NCBI GenBank assembly: GCA_944387285.1
Contig: CALXEH010000002.1
Location: 24,034-88,033, forward strand
Origin: an uncultured Oscillospiraceae bacterium
GTDB taxonomy: Bacteria > Bacillota > Clostridia > Oscillospirales > Oscillospiraceae
Direction: 5' to 3'
Length of the DNA stretch: 64,000 nucleotides
In this document: positions 42,783-51,047 of the stretch, piece by piece
Layout: every line of letters begins with the position of its first letter
How positions within the stretch are numbered: position 1 is the first letter of the stretch
Notes under the pieces: generated by a model
What the model was told of the DNA's origin: nothing
What the model saw: the letters and a program-made list of their open reading frames with translations, nothing else
Databases searched by the model: none
Translations under genes and position numbers: made by a program

Positions 42783-42835
42783 ATACTATCGCAGTAGTAT
42801 AAATCTATACTATCACAATAGTATGGACGCGTCAA
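42783..42835 (-). promoter_or_regulatory. blaI promoter with two BlaI-type operators
   Basis: On the minus strand TTGACG (42830-42835), 17 nt, TAGTAT (42807-42812). Operator dyads ATACTATCGCAGTAGTAT (42783-42800) and ATACTATCACAATAGTAT (42807-42824) are 24 bp apart; the second covers the -10 and spacer. Confidence 0.85.
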
Positions 42836-42840
42836 GGGAA

Positions 42841-42880
42841 AGCCCCGGACGCCGGTATGGCGCCGGGGCTCCTGTCATTT
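42841..42880 (-). terminator. Hairpin after the LysR gene
   Basis: AGCCCCGG at 42841 pairs with CCGGGGCT ending at 42870, with an inner CGCC/GGCG stem. It sits just beyond the lysR stop. On the plus strand it is followed by TCATTTTT, so it could also block reading from the other side. Confidence 0.6.
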
Positions 42881-43789
42881 TTCCGGGGCCGGGACGCCGC
42901 CCTGGGCCATGCAGCAGTCGATGAAGTGCCGGGCGGGGCGCGAGAGCGGGACGTCGCGCAGGTAGGCCAGGTAGAGCGTGGTGCGCAGCTCCGGGACGAT
43001 GGGCACGGCGGTGAAGGGGCGCGGGGAAGCGGCGTGCCGCTCAAAGAGCAGCGCCACGCAGCCGCCCTTCGTGACCATGTCGAGCACCGCGTCGAGGTTA
43101 TGGCTGTTGAAGAGCACCTGCGGGGTGAAGCCCGCCTCGCGGCAGGCCTGCACGCAGAGGGAATAGGGCAGGGTGTCCTTTTTGATGAGGGCGAAGTGCT
43201 CGTCCCGCAGGCGGGCGAGCTCGATGCCGGCCGAGCCCTCGAGCGGGTGGCCGGGCGGCAGGACCGCCACGAGCCTGTCGGTGCAGAAGGGCAGCTTGAC
43301 GAGCCGGGCTTCCTCTCCGGCGTCGTGCTCCAGGCGCCCGGCGCTGTCGCGATAGATGGCCAGGTCGCATCTGCCGGCCAGGAGCTCCTCGCGCACGACC
43401 AGGCTGTCCGCCTCGTTCGTGTGCAGCTGCACCTTGGGGAAGTCCTGCTGGAAGCGCACGAGCATGTCCACGATGTTATAGGGCGCGAGGGCTGGGATGG
43501 AGGCGATGGTCAGCTCCTCCTCGTCCCGGTGCAGCATGCTGTAGGCCGCGCTCTCGTATTCGTATTGCAGGCGCGCGATGGAGCGGGCATAGGGCAGCAT
43601 GCGCCTGCCGAATTCGGTCAGCTCCACGCGCCGCGAGCTGCGCGCAAAAAGCGGGGCGCCCAGCTGCTTTTCCATGGTCTGGATGTGTTTCGAGAGGGAG
43701 GACTGCCCGATAAACAGCCGCTCCGCCGCCGCCCAGTAGTTTTTGGTCTCGGCCAGGGTCACGAACTCGCGGAAATAGGATATGTCCAT
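42875..43789 (-). CDS. LysR-family transcriptional regulator
   Basis: A 304-residue LysR regulator with the N-terminal winged helix (FVTLAETKNYWAAAERLFIG, QSSLSKHIQTMEKQLGAPLF) and a C-terminal ligand-binding periplasmic-protein-like domain (TIASIPALAPYNIVDMLVRF onwards). It is divergent from a GH3-ubiD-ubiX operon. Its promoter overlaps a 25-bp LysR-type dyad, so autoregulation and control of the divergent operon are likely. The inducer may be the aromatic or sugar substrate of that operon. Confidence 0.9.
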   Translation of the reverse strand: MDISYFREFVTLAETKNYWAAAERLFIGQSSLSKHIQTMEKQLGAPLFARSSRRVELTEFGRRMLPYARSIARLQYEYESAAYSMLHRDEEELTIASIPALAPYNIVDMLVRFQQDFPKVQLHTNEADSLVVREELLAGRCDLAIYRDSAGRLEHDAGEEARLVKLPFCTDRLVAVLPPGHPLEGSAGIELARLRDEHFALIKKDTLPYSLCVQACREAGFTPQVLFNSHNLDAVLDMVTKGGCVALLFERHAASPRPFTAVPIVPELRTTLYLAYLRDVPLSRPARHFIDCCMAQGGVPAPEK

Positions 43790-43812
43790 CTGCCGAGCAC
43801 CTCCTGTGAGCG

Positions 43813-43882
43813 AATCGATTCCGATGTGGAATCAATTGTAGCAGGAAAAAGAATTGCCTGTCAATATTGGCCGAAATATAAT
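43813..43882. promoter_or_regulatory. Divergent lysR / GH3-ubiD-ubiX promoters with LysR dyad
   Basis: Dyad AATCGATTCC-N5-GGAATCAATT (43813-43837), one mismatch. Minus strand: TTGACA (43859-43864), 18 nt, TACAAT (43835-43840). Plus strand: TTGCCT (43854-43859), 17 nt, TATAAT (43877-43882). The dyad overlaps the lysR -10; the two -35 elements share a base. Confidence 0.8.
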
Positions 43883-43940
43883 TTTGAAAAGGGGCTGCCG
43901 TCTGGCAGAAACCACAAGAGATCATGCGGAGGCGATGGGC

Positions 43941-45581
43941 ATGGAGCTGGACAGGCTCAGGGACAAGCCTTTTTATTTGGACGAGGGCCGGCTGGCCTGG
44001 GTAAAGGAGCGCCTGGCCGGGATGAGCGCGCAGGAGAAGGCGGGCCAGCTCTTCTGCGTGCTGGGCGATGCGGAGAGCCCGGAGAGCCTGGCCGAGCTGG
44101 TGGGCGAGTTGAACGTGGGCGGCGTACTGTTCCGGCCGGCGCCGGCGCAGGAGCTGCGGCGCAGGTTCGCGGAGCTGGACGGGCTGGCGAAGCTGCCCCT
44201 GCTCAAGGCGGCCAACCTGGAGGAGGGCGGCTCGGGCGCGCTGTCCGACGGCTGCTGCTTCGGCTCGCAGATGCAGGCGGCCGCGGCGGACGACCCCGGC
44301 TGCACGGAGGACTTTGCCCTGGCCTGCGCGGCCGAGGCGCGCAGCGTGGGCATAAACTGGAGCTTTTCGCCCGTGGTGGACGTGGACATGAACTTCCGCA
44401 ACCCCATCACCAACGTGCGCACCTTCGGCAGCGACCCGGACCGGGTGCTGGAAAACGCCCGGATCTATGTGCGGACGCTGCAGCGCTTCGGCATCGCCGC
44501 CGCCTGCAAGCACTTCCCGGGCGACGGCGTGGACTACCGCGATCAGCATCTCCATCCGAGCTACAACGACCTGTCCGCCGAAGACTGGTACGCCAGCTTC
44601 GGCCGCATCTACAAGAGCCTCATAGACGAGGGGCTTTTGAGCGTCATGGCGGGCCACATCGTCCAGCCGAACGTGATACGGGCGATAGACCCGGCCGCCG
44701 GGCCGGAGAAGCTGCTGCCCGGCAGCCAGTCGCGGGAACTGCTCACGGGCGTGCTCAGGGAACGCTTCGGCTTCAACGGCCTCATCATCAGCGACGCGAC
44801 CATCATGGGCGGCTATACGATGAGCCAGCCGAGGCGCAGGGCCATACCCGCGAGCATAGAGGCCGGCTGCGACATGCTCTGCTTCGGCACCGACATCCGC
44901 GAGGACATAGGCTATGTGCTGGAGGGCCTGGAGAACGGGCTGCTGAGCGAGGCGAGGCTGGACGAGGCGGCGGCGCGCATACTGGCCCTGAAGGCCAGGC
45001 TGTCCGGGGAATATACCCTGCCCGATATAGACATACCTGCCGCGCGCCGGCGCTGCGCCGGCCGGGCCGCGACCCTGGTGAAGGATATACAGGGCCTTGT
45101 CCCGCTGCGGCCGGAGGCCTATCCCGACATCCGGCTCGTGAGCCTGGGCCAGGACGAGACGCCCGAGGGCTCGCTGAGCGGCATGGCCGCCGCCTTCCTG
45201 GAGGGCCGGGGCTTCCGCGTGGAGCGCTACGAGCCCCTGCGCGACGAGCTGCACGGCACACGCGGCCTGCCAGCAGGCAGGCTGACCCTGATGCTGTGCA
45301 ACCTGTCTGCGGCCAGCAACCAGACCACCGTGAGGATACAGTGGTGCCCCAAGCACGCCCTGGAGATACCCCGCTTCGTCTGCGAGGAGGCCACGGCCTT
45401 CATCTCCTTTGCAAACCCCTATCATCTGCAGGACGTGCCCCGGGTGCGGACGTATATAAACGCCTACACCGCCACCCGCGACACCGTGGAGGCGGCGCTG
45501 GAGCGGCTGCTGGGCGAGGCCCCGTTCACCGGGCGGAGCCCTTCGGAGCCCTTCTGCGGCCTTTACGACACCAGGCTTTGA
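43941..45581 (+). CDS. Glycoside hydrolase family 3 protein (beta-N-acetylhexosaminidase/beta-glucosidase-like)
   Basis: A 546-residue GH3 protein without a signal peptide, so probably cytoplasmic. The TIM-barrel motifs are ACKHFPGDGVDYRDQHLHP near residue 190 (K-H-F-P-G-D/H-G) and LIISDATIMGGY near residue 283, where Asp is the likely nucleophile. The second domain (SLGQDETPEGSL and onwards) is the alpha/beta sandwich. GGAGG lies 8 nt upstream of the start. As first gene of an operon with UbiD and UbiX, it may release an aromatic acid from a glycoside, an inference from context. NagZ-like muropeptide trimming is the alternative. Confidence 0.85.
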   Translation: MELDRLRDKPFYLDEGRLAWVKERLAGMSAQEKAGQLFCVLGDAESPESLAELVGELNVGGVLFRPAPAQELRRRFAELDGLAKLPLLKAANLEEGGSGALSDGCCFGSQMQAAAADDPGCTEDFALACAAEARSVGINWSFSPVVDVDMNFRNPITNVRTFGSDPDRVLENARIYVRTLQRFGIAAACKHFPGDGVDYRDQHLHPSYNDLSAEDWYASFGRIYKSLIDEGLLSVMAGHIVQPNVIRAIDPAAGPEKLLPGSQSRELLTGVLRERFGFNGLIISDATIMGGYTMSQPRRRAIPASIEAGCDMLCFGTDIREDIGYVLEGLENGLLSEARLDEAAARILALKARLSGEYTLPDIDIPAARRRCAGRAATLVKDIQGLVPLRPEAYPDIRLVSLGQDETPEGSLSGMAAAFLEGRGFRVERYEPLRDELHGTRGLPAGRLTLMLCNLSAASNQTTVRIQWCPKHALEIPRFVCEEATAFISFANPYHLQDVPRVRTYINAYTATRDTVEAALERLLGEAPFTGRSPSEPFCGLYDTRL

Positions 45582-45600
45582 ATCGGAAAAGGAGGAACTT

Positions 45601-47079
45601 ATGGACCATCGCACAGAGATACTCGACCTGCGCGGGGCGCTGGAGGCCCTGCGCGCCGAGCCCGGCCAGCTCATAGAGACGGAGGTGGAGGTCGACCCCA
45701 TGGCGGAGCTCTCCGGCGTGTACAGGTACGTCGGGGCCGGCGGCACCGTCATGCGGCCCACCCGCGTGGACGGCCCGGCCATGCTGTTCAAAAACGTAAA
45801 GGGCCACCCCGGCGCGAGCGTGGCCATAGGCGTGCTGGCCAGCAGGGCAAGGGTGGCGAAGCTGTTCGGCTGCGGCAAGGAGGAGCTGGGCCGCCTGGTG
45901 CGCGACTGCGCGCAGGCGCCCGTCCAGCCCGTGGTGACGAAGGGCCCCGCCCCGGCGCAGGAGGTGGTGCACCTGGCCTCGGAGCCGGATTTCGACCTCT
46001 CCCGCCTCATACCCGCGCCCACCAACACCCCGGTGGACGCCGGGCCCTACATCACCCTGGGCATGTGCTACGCCACCCATCCCGACACCGGCCTGAGCGA
46101 CGTGACCATACACCGCATGTGCATCCAGGGCCGGGACGAGCTCTCCATCTTCCTGCAGCCGGGCTCGCGGCACATAGGCGCCATGGCCGAGCGGGCCACG
46201 GAGCTGGGCCGGCCACTTCCCATCTCCGTCTCCATAGGCGTGGACCCGGCGATCGAAGTGCTCTCCTGCTTCGAGCCGCCCACGACCCCGCTGGGCTTCA
46301 ACGAGCTCTCCATAGCCGGGGCCCTGCGCCGCAGGCCCGTCGAGCTCGTGGACTGCGTCTCCATCGCCGAAAGGGCCATCGCCCGGGCCGAGTACGTCAT
46401 CGAGGGCGAGATCCTGCCCGGCAGCAACAATGTCGTGGAGGACCGCAACTCGCACACGGGCTTCGCCATGCCCGAGTTCCCGGGCTATAACGGCCCGGCG
46501 AGCCGCGAGTGCTGGCTGCTGAAGGTCAAGGCCGTGACCCACCGCAGGTCGCCCATTATGCAGACCTGCATAGGCCCCAGCGAGGAGCATGTGAACATGG
46601 CCGGCATCCCCACCGAGGCCTCGATCCTCGGCATGATAGACCGCGCCCTGCCCGGAAAGGTGCTCAACTGCTACGCCCACCGCTCGGGCGGCGGCAAGTA
46701 CATGGCCGTCCTCCAGTGCCGGAAGACGGTACACACGGACGAGGGCAAGCAGCGCCAGGCCGCCCTGCTGGCCTTTTCCGCCTTCCCGGAGCTCAAACAC
46801 GTCATACTCGTGGACGAGGACGTGGATATCTTCGACAGCGACGACGTGCTCTGGGCCATGAACACCCGCTTCCAGGGCGATGTGGACGTCGTGACCATAC
46901 CCGGCGTGCGCTGCCATCCGCTCGACCCCAGCTCCAACCCGGCCTATTCGCCCTCCATAGCGGATACGGGCGTCTCCACCAAGACCATCTTCGACTGCAC
47001 GGTGCCCTTCGCCCTCAAGGAGCGCTTCAGGCGCGCGCCCTTCCTGGAGCTGGACCCGGAGAAATGGCTCCATGGCTGA
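45601..47079 (+). CDS. UbiD-family (de)carboxylase
   Basis: A 492-residue UbiD-type decarboxylase that uses prenylated FMN. Recognisable segments are GRDELSIFLQPGSRHIGAMA, CFEPPTTPLGFNELSIAGAL, EYVIEGEILPGSNNVVEDRN and PEFPGYNGP, the last carrying the conserved E-F-x-G pattern. Candidate reactions are reversible decarboxylation of 4-hydroxybenzoate-, protocatechuate-, gallate- or vanillate-type acids; specificity cannot be read. The ubiX homologue that makes the cofactor overlaps its 3' end by 8 nt, a strong functional pairing. GGAGG lies 4-8 nt upstream of the start. Confidence 0.92.
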   Translation: MDHRTEILDLRGALEALRAEPGQLIETEVEVDPMAELSGVYRYVGAGGTVMRPTRVDGPAMLFKNVKGHPGASVAIGVLASRARVAKLFGCGKEELGRLVRDCAQAPVQPVVTKGPAPAQEVVHLASEPDFDLSRLIPAPTNTPVDAGPYITLGMCYATHPDTGLSDVTIHRMCIQGRDELSIFLQPGSRHIGAMAERATELGRPLPISVSIGVDPAIEVLSCFEPPTTPLGFNELSIAGALRRRPVELVDCVSIAERAIARAEYVIEGEILPGSNNVVEDRNSHTGFAMPEFPGYNGPASRECWLLKVKAVTHRRSPIMQTCIGPSEEHVNMAGIPTEASILGMIDRALPGKVLNCYAHRSGGGKYMAVLQCRKTVHTDEGKQRQAALLAFSAFPELKHVILVDEDVDIFDSDDVLWAMNTRFQGDVDVVTIPGVRCHPLDPSSNPAYSPSIADTGVSTKTIFDCTVPFALKERFRRAPFLELDPEKWLHG

Positions 47080-47641
47080 ACGGCTCATAATAGGCATGAG
47101 CGGCGCGTCGGGCGCGCCGCTGACGGTGGAGCTGCTCAGGCAGCTGCGCAGCCTCCACCCGGAGGTGGAGAGCCACCTGGTAATGACCAGGGGCGCGGAG
47201 CTGAGCCTCAGGCAGGAGACGGGCCTGGGGCCCGAGGCGCTGGAGGCCCTGGTGAGCGTGCGGCATGCCAACGACGATATCGGCGCCTGCATAGCCTCGG
47301 GCAGCTACGCGGCCATGGGCATGCTCGTGGTGCCCTGCAGCATGAAGACCGTGGCGGGCATCGTGTCGGGCTACTCGGACAACCTGCTGCTGCGGGCGGC
47401 GGACGTCTGCCTGAAGGAGCGGCGCAGGCTGGTGCTCGCCGCCAGGGAAACGCCCCTTTCCACGGTACACCTGCGCAACCTCTGCGAGGCCAGCCGCCTG
47501 GGCGCGGAGATCCTGCCGCCCATGCTGACCTATTACGACCGGCCCGCCAGCCTGGAGGACTGCACCCGCCGCATGGCCGCGCGGCTGCTCTCGCGCTTCG
47601 GGCTCGGCGGCGCGGACGACGTCTGGACGGGCCTGGACTGA
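47072..47641 (+). CDS. ubiX: UbiX-type flavin prenyltransferase
   Basis: A 189-residue flavin prenyltransferase that makes prenyl-FMN, the UbiD cofactor. The family motifs are IGMSGASGAPLTVELL at the N-terminus, GSYAAMGMLVVPCSMKTVAGI (P-C-S-M-K-T), and LAARETPLSTVHLRNLCEAS with PMLTYYDRPASLED. It overlaps ubiD by 8 nt and its stop is 9 nt from the end of a convergent Fe-S gene. UbiX elsewhere in the genome cannot be excluded. Confidence 0.95.
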   Translation: MAERLIIGMSGASGAPLTVELLRQLRSLHPEVESHLVMTRGAELSLRQETGLGPEALEALVSVRHANDDIGACIASGSYAAMGMLVVPCSMKTVAGIVSGYSDNLLLRAADVCLKERRRLVLAARETPLSTVHLRNLCEASRLGAEILPPMLTYYDRPASLEDCTRRMAARLLSRFGLGGADDVWTGLD

Positions 47642-47650
47642 GCCCGGCGT

Positions 47651-48355
47651 TCAGCCGCCGAGGATGCGCCCGGCGGTGGAGATAGTCACGACCCGCCAGG
47701 GGATGGGCTTGCCGCTCTGCTGCAGGGCGCGCTTGACGGCGAGCTCTATGCCGCCGCAGCAGGGCACCTCCATGCGCAGGACGGTGACGCTCCTTATGTC
47801 GTTTTGCCGCAGTATCTCCGTCAGCTTCTCGCTGTAGTCCACGGCGTCCAGCTTGGGGCAGCCGTTGAGCGTAATCTTCCCGCGCATGAACTCGTCGTGG
47901 ATGTTCGCGCAGGCGAAGGCCGTGCAGTCGGCGGCGACGAGCAGCTTCGCGCCCTTGAAATACGGCGCGTTCACGGGCACGAGCTTGATCTGGCAGGGCC
48001 ACTGGGCCAGCCCGGACACGGCAGGGCCCGCCGGGGCCGGCCTCTCGCCCTCGGGCTCGCGGCGCAGCAGCTTCGCCTGATGGCCCGGGCAGCCCTGGAA
48101 GCTGCGCTGCAGCCTCCGGTTTTCCATGTGCTCGCGCACCGCCTCGGCGTCGTAGGCCGCGGCCTCGCGCTCCTCAAAGGTGATGGCGCCCTCCGGGCAG
48201 GCCGGCAGGCAGTCGCCCAGGCCGTCGCAGTAATCGTCCCGCAGCAGCTTCGCCTTGCCGTCCACCATGCCGATGGCGCCTTCGTGGCAGGCCTCGGCGC
48301 AGGCTCCGCAGCCGCTGCACCTTTCCTCGTCTATGTGGATTATCCTTCTTTTCAT
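47651..48355 (-). CDS. 4Fe-4S ferredoxin-domain protein of the Crp-paired type
   Basis: A 234-residue protein with an N-terminal cluster motif CSGCGACAEACHEG (C-x2-C-x2-C-x3-C) and a second, incomplete-looking CDGLGDCLPACPEG. The C-terminal region has further Cys residues (ADCTAFACANIHDEFMRG, VPCCGGIELAVKRAL) which could bind a metal or cofactor. I know it only as a recurring neighbour of Crp/Fnr regulators; its reaction is unknown. It is divergent from such a regulator, so expression is probably controlled by it. The start at 48355 has GAAGGGAG upstream. Confidence 0.85.
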   Translation of the reverse strand: MKRRIIHIDEERCSGCGACAEACHEGAIGMVDGKAKLLRDDYCDGLGDCLPACPEGAITFEEREAAAYDAEAVREHMENRRLQRSFQGCPGHQAKLLRREPEGERPAPAGPAVSGLAQWPCQIKLVPVNAPYFKGAKLLVAADCTAFACANIHDEFMRGKITLNGCPKLDAVDYSEKLTEILRQNDIRSVTVLRMEVPCCGGIELAVKRALQQSGKPIPWRVVTISTAGRILGG

Positions 48356-48373
48356 ACCAATGCTCCCTTCGCC

Positions 48374-48431
48374 TTGAATTCCTGGGCCCACTATACTATA
48401 ATCAGAGGCGGAAGTCAGTTGTTTCTACAAC
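48374..48431 (+). promoter_or_regulatory. Promoter and operator region of the Crp-type gene
   Basis: TTGAAT (48374-48379), 17 nt, TATAAT (48397-48402). Downstream is the dyad GTTGT-TTCT-ACAAC (48418-48431), a plausible Crp/Fnr-family operator that could block the plus-strand transcript or act on the divergent ferredoxin gene. Confidence 0.7.
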
Positions 48432-48445
48432 ATCTGAGGTGGGAC

Positions 48446-49099
48446 ATGGAGATAATTTTGCCGGAAACGGAGCTTTTTGAGGGCATAGACGAGGCGGGGC
48501 GGCTGGCGCTGCTGGACTGCCTCGGCGCGGTGACGGCGGAGTACCGGAAGGGCGGGCAGATCCTGGGCGAGGGCGGCGTGACGGAGGAGCTGGGGCTGGT
48601 GCTCTCGGGCATGGCGCTCATCTCGCACGCCGACGCCTGGGGCACCGAGAGCGTGCTGGGCCATGCGGGCCCGGGCTCGGTGTTTGCGGAGGCCTACGCC
48701 TGCGCACCGGGCGAGCCGCTGCTCATCCGGGTGACGGCGGCGGAGGACACGCGGGTACTGTTCATAAACGCCGGCAGGCTGCTGCGGCCCTGCGCCGCGG
48801 CCTGCGCGCCTCATTCCCGCGCCCTGCTCAACCTGCTGGGCATCTGCGCGCGCAAGAGCCTGCAGCTGTCGCGGAAGATACTGCACACCGGCCCGAAGAC
48901 CATCCGGGGCCGGCTCATGAGCTATTTTTCCGACTGCGCCGGGCAGGCGGGCGGCGCCAGCTTCACCCTGCCCTACAAGCGGCAGCAGCTGGCCGATTAC
49001 CTCGGCGTGGACCGCAGCGCCCTGTGCGCAGAGCTGTCGAAGATGCGCCGGGACGGGCTCATCGAATACGAAAAAAACCGCGTGACGCTCAAGACCTGA
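48446..49099 (+). CDS. Crp/Fnr-family transcriptional regulator
   Basis: A 217-residue regulator with a cyclic-nucleotide-binding-like domain (GGQILGEGGVTEELGLVLSG, EAYACAPGEPLLIRVTAAED) and a C-terminal HTH (LPYKRQQLADYLGVDRSALC, AELSKMRRDGLIEYE). It has no N-terminal Fe-S Cys cluster, so it is closer to Crp-type sensors in clostridia than to Fnr itself. The divergent neighbour is a 4Fe-4S protein. The start has GAGGTGGG upstream. Confidence 0.9.
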   Translation: MEIILPETELFEGIDEAGRLALLDCLGAVTAEYRKGGQILGEGGVTEELGLVLSGMALISHADAWGTESVLGHAGPGSVFAEAYACAPGEPLLIRVTAAEDTRVLFINAGRLLRPCAAACAPHSRALLNLLGICARKSLQLSRKILHTGPKTIRGRLMSYFSDCAGQAGGASFTLPYKRQQLADYLGVDRSALCAELSKMRRDGLIEYEKNRVTLKT

Positions 49100-49101
49100 G
49101 C

Positions 49102-49119
49102 GCCGCGCGGCATTTTTTT
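49102..49119 (+). terminator. Weak terminator of the Crp gene
   Basis: GCCGCGCGGC (49102-49111) followed by ATTTTTTT. The stem is short with a tight loop, so termination may be inefficient. The convergent lipid-kinase gene ends at 49130. Confidence 0.4.
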
Positions 49120-49129
49120 ATCCCGGTAT

Positions 49130-50020
49130 TTACACTATGAGCCTCACGGCGGCGTGGGCGTTTTCTATCCTCACGTCCGAGCAGACCCCGCCCGGCTCGC
49201 CGTCGCGGGTGAAGGGCACGGGCTCGGCGAAGGTGAAGCGGACGCTCCGGGCCTTTTGGATGCTCAGCATCTCGCCGTTGTAGTTTTTCGACACGGCCTG
49301 GGAGACCAGGGCGTTCAGGTCGGCCAGCGTGGCGGGGTATTTCACGAGCGCGACCTCGAAAAAGCCGTCGTCCAGGGCCACCATGTCCGGGTCAAGCTTC
49401 ACCAGGCCCGCCACGGAGGTGGAGTTCGTCACGCCGCCGAAGATGTAGTCGCCCTCGACTATCCTGCCGTCCAGCTCCACCTGCGCGAGGTAGTGCGGCA
49501 GCTTGGGCAGGCGGTTCATGCCCTCGAGCAGGTAGGCCAGGTGCCCCAGCGCCTGCTTGGACTGCTGCGGGGTCTCGTAGCTCACGTCCGTGAAGGCGCC
49601 GAAGGCCGCGACGTAGGTGAAGTATCTGTCCTCGCCGAAAACGCCGATGTCCCAGGCCCGGGGCGCGCCCTCGGCGATGCGCCGGGCGACGGCGGCGGGG
49701 TCGTTCTTGGGCAGCTTGAGGGTCGTGGCCACGTCGTTCGCCGTGCCGAGCGGGAAGTAGCCTATGGGCGGGCGCTGCTCAGGCGGCAGGGCCATGAGGC
49801 CCGAGGTCACCTCGGAGAGCGTGCCGTCCCCGCCCAGGCAGCAGACCAGGTCGTAGCCCGCCGACAGCTGCGCCAGCTCGATGGCCTCGCCCGCGCGGGA
49901 CGTGAACCTCAGCGTCGGCTCGTAGCCCGCCGAGTGCAGGGTGAAGAGCGCCTCGCCCAGGCCCTGCTTGTACATGCCCCGGCCCGCGACCGGGTTGATT
50001 ATAAAGAATAAACGTTTCAA
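49130..50020 (-). CDS. Diacylglycerol/lipid kinase family protein (YegS/DgkB type)
   Basis: A 296-residue lipid kinase of the DAGK-catalytic family. LFFIINPVAGRG, CLGGDGTLSEVTSGL (G-G-D-G-T) and FPLGTANDVATTLKLP are its ATP-site signatures. It would phosphorylate diacylglycerol or a related lipid at the membrane. Start TTG at 50020, with GAGGTG 6-7 nt upstream, is preferred over a GTG three codons earlier. It begins 11 nt after the cysK stop, so the two are probably co-transcribed. Substrate uncertain. Confidence 0.9.
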   Translation of the reverse strand: MKRLFFIINPVAGRGMYKQGLGEALFTLHSAGYEPTLRFTSRAGEAIELAQLSAGYDLVCCLGGDGTLSEVTSGLMALPPEQRPPIGYFPLGTANDVATTLKLPKNDPAAVARRIAEGAPRAWDIGVFGEDRYFTYVAAFGAFTDVSYETPQQSKQALGHLAYLLEGMNRLPKLPHYLAQVELDGRIVEGDYIFGGVTNSTSVAGLVKLDPDMVALDDGFFEVALVKYPATLADLNALVSQAVSKNYNGEMLSIQKARSVRFTFAEPVPFTRDGEPGGVCSDVRIENAHAAVRLIV

Positions 50021-50030
50021 TCCATACACC

Positions 50031-50939
50031 TCACATGATGCTCAGATAGCGCTCGCCGGTGTCCGGCAGCAGGCAGACGACGTTCTTGCCCGCAAACTCG
50101 GGACGCTTTGCCAGCTCGCGCGCCGCGAAGGCCGCAGCGCCGGAGGACACGCCGCACAGCAGCCCCTCCTTCACCGCCAGCTCGCGCATGGCCGCGAGCG
50201 CGTCCTCGTCCGTGACGGTCACGACCTCGTCGTAGACCGTCGTGTCCAGCGCCTCGGGGATGAAGTTCGCGCCTATGCCCTGGATGGCGTGCGCTCCCGC
50301 GCGGCCTTCGGTCAGCAGCGGCGAGGAGGCCGGCTCCATCGCCACGATGCGGATGGAGGGGTCGCGCTCCTTGAGGTAGCGTCCCACGCCCGTTATCGTG
50401 CCGCCCGTGCCCGCGCCGGCGACGAAGGCGGCGAGATCGCCGTCCGTGTCGCTCCAGATCTCCGGGCCCGTGGTCTCGTAATGCGCCTGCGGGTTCGCGG
50501 GGTTTGAAAACTGCCCGGCCACGATGCTGCCGGGGTTTGCCGCGGCGATCTCCTCGGCCTTCGCCACGGCGCCGGACATGCCCTCCGCGCCAGGGGTCAG
50601 CACGACCTCGGCCCCGTAGGCCGCTATGAGCTTTATGCGCTCGGCGCTCATGCTGTCGGGCATGACTATGACGGCCCTGTAACCCAGCACGGCCGCTATC
50701 GCCGCAAGGCCGATGCCGGTGTTGCCGCTCGTGGGCTCTATGACCACGCCGCCCTTTTTGAGCCGGCCCTCGCGCTCCGCCGCGCGCAGCATCGAGAGCG
50801 CCACGCGGTCCTTGGCGCTGCCCGCCGGATTCTGGCGTTCCAGCTTGGCGAGGACGCTCAGGCCGGGAGCAAATCTTGACAGCCGCAGCAGCGGCGTGCC
50901 GCCTATGAGCTCGGTGATGTCGGAATATATTTTTGCCAT
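50031..50939 (-). CDS. cysK: Cysteine synthase A (O-acetylserine sulfhydrylase)
   Basis: A 302-residue PLP enzyme that makes cysteine from O-acetylserine and sulfide. [15 protein letters not shown] carries the PLP lysine, [15 protein letters not shown] is the substrate loop, and [17 protein letters not shown] is the phosphate-binding segment. The gene reads away from asnS and has GAGGAGG at its start. Cysteine supply fits the many Fe-S proteins in this window. Confidence 0.96.
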   Translation of the reverse strand: MAKIYSDITELIGGTPLLRLSRFAPGLSVLAKLERQNPAGSAKDRVALSMLRAAEREGRLKKGGVVIEPTSGNTGIGLAAIAAVLGYRAVIVMPDSMSAERIKLIAAYGAEVVLTPGAEGMSGAVAKAEEIAAANPGSIVAGQFSNPANPQAHYETTGPEIWSDTDGDLAAFVAGAGTGGTITGVGRYLKERDPSIRIVAMEPASSPLLTEGRAGAHAIQGIGANFIPEALDTTVYDEVVTVTDEDALAAMRELAVKEGLLCGVSSGAAAFAARELAKRPEFAGKNVVCLLPDTGERYLSIM

Positions 50940-50964
50940 GGCGCGCCTCCTCTGTTAAATGGTG

Positions 50965-50993
50965 TTGAAAATTCGATCGACTATGAGTATAAT
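50965..50993 (+). promoter_or_regulatory. Sigma-A promoter of asnS
   Basis: TTGAAA (50965-50970), 17 nt, TATAAT (50988-50993), followed by a leader of about 48 nt without a T-box. Confidence 0.75.
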
Positions 50994-51047
50994 ACAGAGA
51001 AGCGGCCAAAGCAAGCCGCAAACGGTAAACGAAAGGGGACGCACCAC

